This document shows, one piece after another, positions 23,542 through 31,806 of a stretch of 64,000 nt of DNA (the first letter of the stretch is position 1; each line of letters starts with the position of its first letter). The stretch is from Constrictibacter sp. MBR-5 (GTDB lineage: Bacteria > Pseudomonadota > Alphaproteobacteria > JAJUGE01), in the NCBI RefSeq assembly GCF_040549485.1, contig NZ_JBEPTK010000005.1, positions 248,001 to 312,000 on the forward strand. The letters run 5' to 3'. A program made the translations under genes and the position numbers. The notes beneath the pieces were generated by a model, which searched no databases, was not told the DNA's origin, and saw only the letters and a program-made list of their open reading frames with translations.

Positions 23542-25232
23542 CCGCGTTGCCCGAGATTGCCGCCACGGAGGTCGTCCCGCCCGAGGACGAGGTCCTGTTC
23601 GTGACGCTGGGGGGCGTCGGCGAGATCGGCATGAACGTCGCTCTCTACGGACATGCCGGTAAATGGCTGATGGTCGACCTGGGGGTCACCTTCGGCGACG
23701 ATACGACGCCGGGCGTCGATCTGATCCTGCCGGACCTGCGCTTCATCGAGGCGCAGGGCGGACGGCTCGTCGGGATCGTCATCACCCACGCGCACGAAGA
23801 CCATGTCGGCGCGGTTCCCTTCTTCTCAAAGACCTTCGGCTGCCCGGTCTATACCACGCCGTTCACGGCGGCCTTCCTGCGGCGAAAGCTCGCCGAGAAC
23901 GGCGCGGCGGGCCAGATGAAGATCGTCGAAGTCCCGCTCGGCGGTTCGTTCAGGGTCGGACCGTTCGACCTTGAACTGGTCACGATGACCCATTCGATTC
24001 CCGAGCCGAACGGCTTGGTCATCCGCACCGCCGTCGGGACGCTGCTGCATACCGGCGACTGGAAGATCGACCCCGAGCCGGGCGTCGGCGCCCCGCCGGA
24101 CACCGAGAAGCTGGCGGCGATCGGCGATGCCGGTGTGTTGGCCATGATCTGCGATTCGACCAACGCGTTGATCGAGACGCCGACGCGCTCGGAGGCCGAG
24201 CTGCGCGAGAGCCTCGAGGCGCTGATCGGTGAGTGTACCGGCCGGGTGGTGTTCACCTGCTTCGCCAGCAACATCGCGCGGATGCAGACCATCGCCGCGG
24301 CGGCCGCGGCGAACCGCCGGCGGGTCGCACTGGTCGGGCGGTCGCTGCTGCGCATGAACGATGTCGCCCGGGAGACCGGGTACCTGAAGAACACGCCCCC
24401 CTTCCTCTCCGAGGAGCATGTGGGCTTCCTGCCGCGCGAGGAGGTCGTGCTGATGTGCACCGGCAGCCAGGGCGAGCCGAAGGCCGCCCTCAGCCGGATC
24501 GCGTTCGGTACCCATCCTAACGTCGTGCTCGATCCGGGCGACACGGTCGTCTACTCGTCGCGCACGATCCCTGGGAACGAGCGGTCGGTGGACCGGGTAC
24601 AGGACAAGCTCGTCCAGCTCGGCCTCGACATCATCACGAACCGCGAGCGCCTCGTGCACGTCTCCGGCCATCCGTCGCGGCCGGAACTGAAACAGATGTA
24701 CGGCTGGGTGCGACCGCGCTTCGCGGTGCCGGTGCACGGCGAGTTGCGCCATCTGCACGCCCATGCCGAACTGGCACGCGACTGCGGTGTGGAGGAGGCC
24801 CTGCTGGTCGAGAACGGGGTGCTCCTGTCGTTCTCGCAGAAGGGACGCCAGCGGCTCGGAAAGGTGCCCACTGGGCGACTGACGCCGGACGGCCGCAACC
24901 TCTCGCGTCTCGATGGCGAAGCGCTGCGCGCGCGCCGGCGCATGGCCGTCAACGGATCGGCGATGGTCTCGCTGGTCGTCGGACGCGACGGCGCGCTGCT
25001 CGCCGATCCGCAGATATCGGTGCGCGGCCTCTCGGAGGAGATCGAGGAGGGGCGCCTTCAGGACGCGATGGCCGACGCGGTCGAGCGCGCCGTGACGGCG
25101 TTGTCCGGCGGTCGGCGCCAGGACGACGAGGCGATCCGCGACGCCGCGCGCAGCGCGCTGCGCCGAACGCTGCGGAACCGCTACGACAAGCGGCCGATCG
25201 TAGAGGTGCACGTCGTCCGGGTCGGGCGTTAG
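23538..25232 (+). CDS. rnj: Ribonuclease J
   Basis: Metallo-beta-lactamase/beta-CASP ribonuclease with 5'-3' exo- and endonuclease activity in mRNA decay and rRNA maturation. The 564 residues show the zinc motif HAHEDH (His84-His89), further metal ligands in THSIPEP and HTGDWK, beta-CASP motifs CTGSQGEPKAAL and HVSGHPSRPELK, and a C-terminal domain. ATG 23538 overlaps coaX (ATGA). Its stop overlaps the stop of the convergent glycosidase gene by three bases. Confidence 0.96.
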   Translation: MTALPEIAATEVVPPEDEVLFVTLGGVGEIGMNVALYGHAGKWLMVDLGVTFGDDTTPGVDLILPDLRFIEAQGGRLVGIVITHAHEDHVGAVPFFSKTFGCPVYTTPFTAAFLRRKLAENGAAGQMKIVEVPLGGSFRVGPFDLELVTMTHSIPEPNGLVIRTAVGTLLHTGDWKIDPEPGVGAPPDTEKLAAIGDAGVLAMICDSTNALIETPTRSEAELRESLEALIGECTGRVVFTCFASNIARMQTIAAAAAANRRRVALVGRSLLRMNDVARETGYLKNTPPFLSEEHVGFLPREEVVLMCTGSQGEPKAALSRIAFGTHPNVVLDPGDTVVYSSRTIPGNERSVDRVQDKLVQLGLDIITNRERLVHVSGHPSRPELKQMYGWVRPRFAVPVHGELRHLHAHAELARDCGVEEALLVENGVLLSFSQKGRQRLGKVPTGRLTPDGRNLSRLDGEALRARRRMAVNGSAMVSLVVGRDGALLADPQISVRGLSEEIEEGRLQDAMADAVERAVTALSGGRRQDDEAIRDAARSALRRTLRNRYDKRPIVEVHVVRVGR

Positions 25233-26551
25233 GCTTCCAGGGTGTTCGGTCGGGCGAGGTGCGGGCTGGCGAAGCCCAGCCGGCCGAGTCCGACATGCAC
25301 CTCGGGGCAACTCATGAAGAGATCCCAGAGCAGCCCGCTCCGGTAGTTCTCGATCATCACGACGATCGGCCCCTGGTCGATCGACAGCCATGTGTCGGCG
25401 TACCAGTCGCGCGTCTCGCAGAAGGCGTCGACGAAGCCGTGCTCGCGCCACACGCGCTCGCGCATTGGACCCATCAGGTGGCGCAGGACCCGGAGTGACT
25501 CTGCCGGCATATAGGGCAGGCTCGAGAGGGCCGCCGTCGGCGCGATGACGCCCGTGTCGTTGTCGGGCGCGTGCGCCGCATAGCCGTCCGGCCCGTCGCT
25601 CGAGGTCAGGCCCCAGCAGTCGGCGCCATAGCCCGCATGCCCGTTCGGGTTGGCGATGCAGTGTGCCCGGTTGATCTGGGTGTGACGGACATTCTGCTGC
25701 CAGTAGTCGGCATAGGCATCGCGCAGCCCGCGCGGATCGAGTCCCAGAAACGAATAGTGCGCGAAGAAGAGCGGCCCGCCGAAGTCCGGTCCCAGGGGCA
25801 GGTCGATGCCGTAGTAGCGCCGGTCGTTGCGGAAGCGCCGGCTCTCGGCCCAGCCGCGATGATAGGCCGCCGCATCGATGTCATGGGTCGGCGAGGACGC
25901 GGCCATGACATAGGCGATCAGGCATTCGTTCCAGCCCAGGATTTCCATGTCCATGTCCCAGCCGTGCCGGGGGCTCCAGTGCCAGTAGAGGACATGGCGC
26001 CCGTCGCGCGTATGCCAGTTCCACTTCGCCTCGCGCCACAGACGGTCGATGCGGCCGCGCAGGTCGCGTTCGGCCGGGGCATCGCTCCGGAAGTATTGGC
26101 GGGCGCAGAGAAGCCCGACGAACAGGAAGGCCGTCTCGACGATGTCGCCGCCATCGTCCTTGCGGCTGAAGGGGATGGTGCGGCCGGTGCGACCGTCCAG
26201 AAAATGCGGAAAGATGCCGTGGTAGCTCTCGGCCCGCTCGAGGAAGTGCACGACGAGGCCGAGCCTCTCCACGGCCTCGCTTCGGCCGATCCAGCCGCGA
26301 GAGCAGGCGGTGACGATCGACATGATGCCGAAGCCCGATCCGCCCGTGGTGACGGCGTCCGGCCCGTAGAGCGGATGGACATCGCTCCTGTCGCGCACGA
26401 GCCCGCTCACCGGATGCGCCAGGTCCCAGAAGCAGCGAAAGGTCTGCCGCTGTACCAGATCGAGCAGGGCTTCGTCGGAGGCTGAATGGGAGACGGTCAC
26501 GGCGGGCCACGTCCTGTCGGAAAGCCGAGACTGGCGACCGGACGCACTCAC
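25229..26551 (-). CDS. GH144-like (glycoamylase-domain) glycosidase
   Basis: A 440-residue protein with the Pfam glycoamylase domain architecture: DLVQRQTFRCFWDLAHP near the N-terminus, TTGGSGFGIMSIVTA, YWHWSPRHGWDMDMEILGWNE, PLFFAHYSFLGLDPRG and a C-terminal NYRSGLLWDLFM. Characterised GH144 members are endo-beta-1,2-glucanases, and related domains occur in cyclic glucan synthases. No signal peptide is visible, unlike most secreted GH144 enzymes. Start: GTG 26551 is preferred because GAGGGAG lies nine bases before it; a TTG at 26557 lies too close to that site. It converges on rnj with overlapping stops. Confidence 0.82.
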   Translation of the reverse strand: MSASGRQSRLSDRTWPAVTVSHSASDEALLDLVQRQTFRCFWDLAHPVSGLVRDRSDVHPLYGPDAVTTGGSGFGIMSIVTACSRGWIGRSEAVERLGLVVHFLERAESYHGIFPHFLDGRTGRTIPFSRKDDGGDIVETAFLFVGLLCARQYFRSDAPAERDLRGRIDRLWREAKWNWHTRDGRHVLYWHWSPRHGWDMDMEILGWNECLIAYVMAASSPTHDIDAAAYHRGWAESRRFRNDRRYYGIDLPLGPDFGGPLFFAHYSFLGLDPRGLRDAYADYWQQNVRHTQINRAHCIANPNGHAGYGADCWGLTSSDGPDGYAAHAPDNDTGVIAPTAALSSLPYMPAESLRVLRHLMGPMRERVWREHGFVDAFCETRDWYADTWLSIDQGPIVVMIENYRSGLLWDLFMSCPEVHVGLGRLGFASPHLARPNTLEA

Positions 26552-26617
26552 TGTCAACCACTCCCTCGCGGCCGCACGGGTGGCTAGGAGGGATCGGTTG
26601 GGCGGCGGGACGTAGAA

Positions 26618-26647
26618 GCGCCCGGCCAGGGGGGACCGGCCGGGCGC
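26618..26647 (-). terminator. Strong hairpin between hydrolase and glycosidase genes
   Basis: GCGCCCGGCC (26618-26627) pairs perfectly with GGCCGGGCGC (26638-26647), with a 10-base loop. Read on the minus strand it is followed by TTCT. It lies about 130 bases past the alpha/beta hydrolase stop and about 65 bases before the glycosidase start, so it probably ends the puuD-hydrolase transcript. Confidence 0.55.
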
Positions 26648-26776
26648 TGGGGGCGTCTAAGCCAATGGACGAGGGGGGGATCGTCCGTGAGGGCGGCGAT
26701 CAATGCCGTCCCCGGCTTATGCGTCACCAGATATGGCGGCGGCGGACGAATGCAAGTGCATCTCCGCCGTTCTTTG

Positions 26777-27730
26777 TCAAGAAAAATTGATGAGTGTTTC
26801 CAAGAGTATCTGCCGGCATGCGGCCGGCTTCTCGAAGGGCATCATGTGCCCCGTGCCATCGAGCCTGGTCAGCTGCGCGCCCGTGACGCGGGCGGCGGCG
26901 ATCTCCTGGACGAGCGCTGCCCAACTCGGCGGTGCCGGGGGGACCGCGGGCTCCGATGCCACGAAGTGGACCGGGCTGGGGAAGCGCGGCAGGGCTTCGA
27001 ACGTGGTGACGTTGTCGACGGCCTGATAGGTCGCCATCTCGACCTCCGGCGCGCACGCCAGTTCGAAGTCGCCGTCCGCCGTCGGACGAAGCGTGGCGCT
27101 GCAGTGGGCCTGCAGCATGTCCGGCCTGAACTGGGAGTAAGGGATGCGCTTTCCGAGCGAGGCGGCGTATGTCGCAGGGTCGACCCAGCGTCGCCGGCGC
27201 CTTGCCGCACCGGCGATCAGGTCGCGGCCGGTTGATGCGGCTATGGCATATTCGGGGTGGTCGGCGGTCGGGACGAGCGGCGGCTCGAACAGCACCACCG
27301 CCCGCCAAGGCGCCACGCCTTCGATCGCACCGAGACGAAGTGCGGCGACTCCCGAGAAGGAGTGGGCCGAAAAGAACATTGGCCTGTCGCCGACGATCTC
27401 CCGGACGCGCGCGACGTGCAGGCCGAGGTCGCTGGTGTAGCGGTCGATGTGAAGGGTTTCGTCGAACGGAAGCGGCGGCTGCTGCGAGCCGCCATGGCCG
27501 CGCGCATCGAAGGCGAAGACCTGGAAGTCGTCGCACAGCTCCTCGAGCAGCGGCAGGTAGCTGCCAGCGGAGAAGCCGTTCGCATGGCCCCAGAGCAGGA
27601 CCGGTGCGTCGGCGCACCCGCGACGCAGGCGGTACAGGCGGAGGCCGAGCCCGTCGCGTGCCGTCACGGTCAGCAGCTCGGCGGCGGTCGCCGGAATGGA
27701 CGGCGGTGGAAGCGTCGCAGCCCGGCTCAC
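26777..27730 (-). CDS. Alpha/beta hydrolase
   Basis: A 317-residue alpha/beta-hydrolase fold protein. It shows the oxyanion strand WGHANGFSAGSYLPL, FDARGHGGS, the nucleophile elbow SAHSFSGVAAL (Ser in AHSFS) and the C-terminal catalytic His in DGTGHMMPFEKP. The start is GTG 27730, overlapping the stop of the upstream PuuD-like gene as GTGA, so the two are translationally coupled; the longer frame to 27841 lies inside that gene. The substrate is unknown; an esterase or amide hydrolase acting with the amidotransferase is possible. Confidence 0.85.
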   Translation of the reverse strand: MSRAATLPPPSIPATAAELLTVTARDGLGLRLYRLRRGCADAPVLLWGHANGFSAGSYLPLLEELCDDFQVFAFDARGHGGSQQPPLPFDETLHIDRYTSDLGLHVARVREIVGDRPMFFSAHSFSGVAALRLGAIEGVAPWRAVVLFEPPLVPTADHPEYAIAASTGRDLIAGAARRRRRWVDPATYAASLGKRIPYSQFRPDMLQAHCSATLRPTADGDFELACAPEVEMATYQAVDNVTTFEALPRFPSPVHFVASEPAVPPAPPSWAALVQEIAAARVTGAQLTRLDGTGHMMPFEKPAACRQILLETLINFS

Positions 27731-28518
27731 GCCGCCGCCCGTCGCTGCCGTGCGGCCACGTGCGTCCGGCAGGCGTCGCCGAACGCTTCGAACAGTCGCC
27801 GCGACAGCGTATCGCCCTGCCAAAGGGCTTCGGGATGCCACTGCACGCCGACAGCGAACGTCGCCGATCCGGTGACGCAGACGGCCTCGACCACGCCGTC
27901 GGGCGAGACGGCCTCGACGCTCAGCCCCTCGGCCAGCCGGTCGATCGCCTGTGCGTGCAGCGAGTTCACCATTACCTCCGGCACCTCCGCCAGCCGGTGG
28001 AGGTGGCCACCCGGCGTCAGGCTGACCGTATGGACCGGACCCGAGCGCTCGCCCGGCGGCTTGGTCTTGTCGGAGCGGTGGTCGCGCTTGCCTTCGACCG
28101 TGTGCAGGAACTGGTGCAACGTGCCGCCCATCGCGACGTTGAGTTCCTGGATTCCCCGGCAGATCGCGAACACCGGGACGCCCTGGCGCAGCGCCGCGCG
28201 GAGCAGGGGCAGCGTGGTGGAGTCCCGGGCGGGATCGTGCAGGATGTCGGGTGCCGCGGGTTCGGCGCCATAGTGGAACGGTTCGACGTTCGACGGGCTG
28301 CCGGTCACCAGCAGGCCGTCGAGCCGTTCGGCCATGCGTTCAAGGTCCAACCGTTCGCCCAGCGCCGGCACGATCATCGGGACGACGCGCGACGCCTCGG
28401 TGAGTGCGACCAGATAGCGCTGGTTGACCGCGTGGAACGGGAAGCCGTTCACGTCGCGGACACAGGCGGAGATCCCGACGATGGGCGCGGGTTCGGGGAT
28501 GGTTTCGACGGGGGTCAT
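27727..28518 (-). CDS. Gamma-glutamyl-gamma-aminobutyrate hydrolase family (PuuD-like)
   Basis: Class I glutamine amidotransferase fold, 263 residues. The nucleophile is Cys120 in FAICRGIQELNVAMGG and the catalytic His-Glu pair is in GVQWHPE. PuuD cleaves gamma-glutamyl-GABA in putrescine breakdown. No other puu genes are nearby, so the actual gamma-glutamyl substrate is open. ATG 28518 has no strong Shine-Dalgarno. An inverted repeat lies 10-32 bases upstream of the start. It is coupled to the alpha/beta hydrolase gene. Confidence 0.88.
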   Translation of the reverse strand: MTPVETIPEPAPIVGISACVRDVNGFPFHAVNQRYLVALTEASRVVPMIVPALGERLDLERMAERLDGLLVTGSPSNVEPFHYGAEPAAPDILHDPARDSTTLPLLRAALRQGVPVFAICRGIQELNVAMGGTLHQFLHTVEGKRDHRSDKTKPPGERSGPVHTVSLTPGGHLHRLAEVPEVMVNSLHAQAIDRLAEGLSVEAVSPDGVVEAVCVTGSATFAVGVQWHPEALWQGDTLSRRLFEAFGDACRTHVAARQRRAAA

Positions 28519-28527
28519 CGTGCCGGA

Positions 28528-28550
28528 AATGCTGACATGTCTGCAGCATT
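28528..28550. promoter_or_regulatory. Inverted repeat before the puuD-like gene
   Basis: AATGCTG (28528-28534) and CAGCATT (28544-28550) are perfect inverted repeats around a 9-base core that itself contains ACATGT. The element lies 10 bases upstream of the puuD-like ATG in an otherwise GC-rich gap and could be an operator or an mRNA hairpin over the initiation region. Confidence 0.4.
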
Positions 28551-28600
28551 GTGGGGGCGCACGACGCTTCTGCGCAAGACCCGGCCGCCGACGGTGGGCA

Positions 28601-29320
28601 TCAGCGCGGCCGGTCCGTCCAGACCGGCTCGTCGAACACGAAGCGCTCGTTTGCGATCGGTGTGCCGAACGTGGCGTCGCGCAGCGTCACGTAGGTCACG
28701 ACGCCCTGCGCGTCGGAGACGGCCCACTGCTCCAGGCGCATGGGGTTTTCGCTGAACACCAGCGTCACCGCGCCCTGGTTCGGCTCGCTCGTCTTGATCA
28801 GCGTGATCAGGATGCGGTCCTCCCGCCGCGCCACCTCGGTGACGGTGACGTCGCCCTGCATCTCGATCTTCGGCGACAGCAGGAACCAGGCCGGCGTGTC
28901 GCGCTGATTGATGTAGGAGGCGGTCTTCAGGTCGCGATCGTAGTGGATCAGGTGACGTCCGTTGGCCACGATCAGCACGGGTACCGGCGGGTCGTACTCG
29001 AAGCGCATCCGGCCGGGCCGCGACAGATAGATCTTGCCGGTCGCCCGTTTGTTTGCGCTGTCGACCTGCGTGAACCGTGCTTCCATGGTCTGGATGCCGT
29101 TCAGATACTCTTCGGCACGCTTGACGATCGCCCGATCGTCGGCCGACAGCGGCCCCATGCCGCGAGTCGGGTTTCCCGACGGGGCAGCAGCCTGGGGAGT
29201 GGCGGCCTGGGCCAGGGCGCCGCCGGGAGCGGCGGTCAGGCAAAGACCAGCACCGAGCAGCAGGGCTGCCGCGGCGCTGCGGGTCTGGAAGACGGCGGGC
29301 AGGCGAACCCTCGGAAACAT
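28601..29320 (-). CDS. lolA: Outer-membrane lipoprotein carrier LolA
   Basis: Periplasmic chaperone that shuttles lipoproteins from LolCDE to LolB. The 239 residues start with a signal peptide (AAAALLLGAGLCLTAAPGGALAQ), then a Pro/Ala linker and the LolA fold: YLNGIQTMEARFTQ, GRMRFEYDPP, LIVANGRHLIHYD. ATG 29320 is chosen because GGAG lies five bases upstream; an in-frame GTG at 29326 is the alternative. It follows ftsK by 51 bases on the same strand, a common alphaproteobacterial order. Confidence 0.94.
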   Translation of the reverse strand: MFPRVRLPAVFQTRSAAAALLLGAGLCLTAAPGGALAQAATPQAAAPSGNPTRGMGPLSADDRAIVKRAEEYLNGIQTMEARFTQVDSANKRATGKIYLSRPGRMRFEYDPPVPVLIVANGRHLIHYDRDLKTASYINQRDTPAWFLLSPKIEMQGDVTVTEVARREDRILITLIKTSEPNQGAVTLVFSENPMRLEQWAVSDAQGVVTYVTLRDATFGTPIANERFVFDEPVWTDRPR

Positions 29321-29371
29321 CGGCACTCCGAAACAACGGTCGATCGTCGCTCCGGCGCTAGATGGGGGTGC

Positions 29372-31786
29372 TCAGTCGCCGCCGCCACCGATCAGCACTT
29401 CGCGCTTGCCGACATGGTTGGCGGCGCTGACGATCCCCTCGGTCTCCATCTGCTCGATGATCCGGGCAGCGCGGTTGTAGCCGATCTGCAGGTGACGCTG
29501 GATGAAGCTGGTCGACGCCTTCTTCTCGCGTGCGACCAGGGCGACCGCCTGCTGGTACAGGTCGCTGCCTTCGTCGATGCCGCCGTCGCCCTCGAAGCCG
29601 GGGATGCCGGCCGCGGCCTCGTCGTCCTCGGTCACGGCCTCGATGTAGGAGGGCTGGCCCTGCTGCTTCAGGTAGCCGACGACCTCCTCGACCTCGTTGT
29701 CCGTGACGAAGGGGCCGTGGACGCGGCTGATGCGTCCGCCGCCGGCCATGTAGAGCATGTCGCCCTGGCCGAGCAGCTGTTCGGCGCCGCCTTCGCCCAG
29801 GATGGTGCGACTGTCGATCTTGGAGGTGACCTGGAAGCTGACGCGCGTCGGGAAGTTCGCCTTGATCGTGCCGGTGATGACGTCCACAGACGGACGCTGC
29901 GTCGCCATGATGATGTGGATGCCGGCGGCCCGCGCCATCTGCGCCAGGCGCTGGATCGCCATCTCCACGTCCTTGCCCGCGACCAGCATCAGGTCGGCCA
30001 TCTCGTCGACGACGACGACGATGAAGGGCAGGGGGGTCATGTCGAGGGTCTGCTCCTCGAACACCGGCTTGCCGGTATCGGGATCGAAGCCGGTCTGGAC
30101 GCGGCGGCTGAGGATCTCGCCTTTCTTGCGGGCTTCTTCCAGCCGCGCGTTGAAGCCGCCGATGTTGCGCACGCCGAAGGTCGACATGGCGCGATAGCGG
30201 TTCTCCATCTCGCGCACGACCCATTTCAGCGCGACGACCGCCTTGCGCGGGTCGGTGACGACCGGCGCGAGGAGATGCGGGATGTCGTCGTAGACCGACA
30301 GTTCCAGCATCTTCGGGTCGATCATGATGAAGCGGCACTGCTCCGGCGTGAGGCGGTAGAGCAGCGACAGGATCATCGTGTTGATGGCCACCGACTTGCC
30401 CGAGCCGGTGGTGCCGGCGATCAGCAGGTGCGGCATCCGCTCGAGCGCCACCGCGACGGGCCCGCCGCCGATGTCCTTGCCCAGCACGAGCGTCAGCCCG
30501 CTCTGGGAGTTCTCGTAGGCCGGCGTCTCCAGCAGCTCGCGCAGATAGACCGTCTCGCGCCGCACGTTCGGCAGCTCGATTCCGATCACGTTGCGGCCGG
30601 GCACGACCGCGACGCGGACCGACACGGCGCTCATGTAGCGGGCGATGTCGTCGGCGAGGCCGATGACGCGCGACGCCTTGGTGCCCGGTGCCGGTTCCAG
30701 TTCATAGAGCGTGACGACCGGTCCCGGCCGGACCTTCACGATCTCGCCGCGCACGCCGAAATCGTCCAGGACCGATTCGAGCAGGCGCGCATTCTGCTCC
30801 AGCGCCGAATCGTCGATCTGCAGCGACTTGCCCGCATCGGGCGCCATCGCCAGCAGCTCGCGCGGCGGCAGGCGGTAGCCGTCGCCGAGGGGCAGGTCCG
30901 GCTGGCTGGTCTTCGTCCGCACCGGCGTGCCCTGCTTTTTCGGCGCGCGCGGCTCGACGATGCTCGCAGGCTCGGCGGTGCGCACCGTCACCTCGGGCGG
31001 CGGCTCGGCCGACACGGCGGGGCGGCGGAAGCGGGGCTCGCGGGGCGTCACGTCGTCGGCATCGTCGCCGGAGGTGTCGCGGCGCCGGGGAAGCTGCGGT
31101 GCCGCCGCGCGCCGCGCATCCCAGGTGCGGCGCAGGAACAGGACGCCGCCGATGGCGCTGGCCGCGAGGAAGCGCACCCCGCGAAAGCAGGCCCGCGTCA
31201 GCATGGCGATCTCGCGGAAGCTGAAGCCCAGGACGAAGGCGACGACGATGCCGCCCGCGATTCCCGTCACCAGTCCCACCTGCTCGTAGGCGAGCGGCAA
31301 TCCGATCAGCTGCGGCAGCCCGGCGGCCCAGTGTAGCAGCACGACCCCCAGCACGCCGCCCAGTCCCTCGCGCAGCGGCCACGCCTCGGCGGTCGGCAGC
31401 GAGGCGAGCGCCGTCGCCACCAGCAGCGTGCCGAAGGGCAGCAGTGCCACCCGCACCCATGTCCGCGTCAGGCCGCGATGGCTGGCGATGCGCCAGCCCC
31501 AGACGGCCAGCATGCCGCCGAAGGTCACCGCCGCCAGTCCCAGCGTCCGCAGCATGACGTCCGCGATATAGGCGCCCGGTACGCCGAGCAGGTTCCGAAC
31601 CGTGCCGCCGCTCGCCACGTTCGGCGACGGATCGGTCGGGGCGTAGCTCGCGAAGGTGACCAGCAGGGCGACGCCCGCCGCGACGAGAACGAGACCGCCG
31701 AGTTCGATCGCGCGGCGGCGCAGGAATTCCACCGCCGCAGGCGGCAGGAACTGGCTTCGTTCGGTTTGCGTGGAGGCGCGTGCCAT
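29372..31786 (-). CDS. ftsK: DNA translocase FtsK
   Basis: Septal DNA pump that clears chromosomes and drives dimer resolution. The 804 residues hold about four N-terminal transmembrane segments (roughly 25-210), a Pro/Ala-rich linker, the RecA-like motor with Walker A GTTGSGKS near residue 460 and Walker B FIVVVVDEMADLM, and the C-terminal gamma winged-helix domain (FIQRHLQIGYNRAARIIEQME) that reads KOPS sites. ATG 31786 has GGAG just upstream. It follows the aminotransferase gene after 20 bases. Confidence 0.97.
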   Translation of the reverse strand: MARASTQTERSQFLPPAAVEFLRRRAIELGGLVLVAAGVALLVTFASYAPTDPSPNVASGGTVRNLLGVPGAYIADVMLRTLGLAAVTFGGMLAVWGWRIASHRGLTRTWVRVALLPFGTLLVATALASLPTAEAWPLREGLGGVLGVVLLHWAAGLPQLIGLPLAYEQVGLVTGIAGGIVVAFVLGFSFREIAMLTRACFRGVRFLAASAIGGVLFLRRTWDARRAAAPQLPRRRDTSGDDADDVTPREPRFRRPAVSAEPPPEVTVRTAEPASIVEPRAPKKQGTPVRTKTSQPDLPLGDGYRLPPRELLAMAPDAGKSLQIDDSALEQNARLLESVLDDFGVRGEIVKVRPGPVVTLYELEPAPGTKASRVIGLADDIARYMSAVSVRVAVVPGRNVIGIELPNVRRETVYLRELLETPAYENSQSGLTLVLGKDIGGGPVAVALERMPHLLIAGTTGSGKSVAINTMILSLLYRLTPEQCRFIMIDPKMLELSVYDDIPHLLAPVVTDPRKAVVALKWVVREMENRYRAMSTFGVRNIGGFNARLEEARKKGEILSRRVQTGFDPDTGKPVFEEQTLDMTPLPFIVVVVDEMADLMLVAGKDVEMAIQRLAQMARAAGIHIIMATQRPSVDVITGTIKANFPTRVSFQVTSKIDSRTILGEGGAEQLLGQGDMLYMAGGGRISRVHGPFVTDNEVEEVVGYLKQQGQPSYIEAVTEDDEAAAGIPGFEGDGGIDEGSDLYQQAVALVAREKKASTSFIQRHLQIGYNRAARIIEQMETEGIVSAANHVGKREVLIGGGGD

Positions 31787-31806
31787 CTACTCCGTCCCTT
31801 GGCGCG

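Noticed and set aside
26555-26557. TTG as start of the glycosidase gene
   Set aside because: The GAGGGAG ribosome site would be only three bases away; GTG 26551 has proper spacing.
28424-31336. 970-codon plus-strand frame across puuD, lolA and ftsK
   Set aside because: Spans three conserved genes on the other strand and has no recognisable protein segment.
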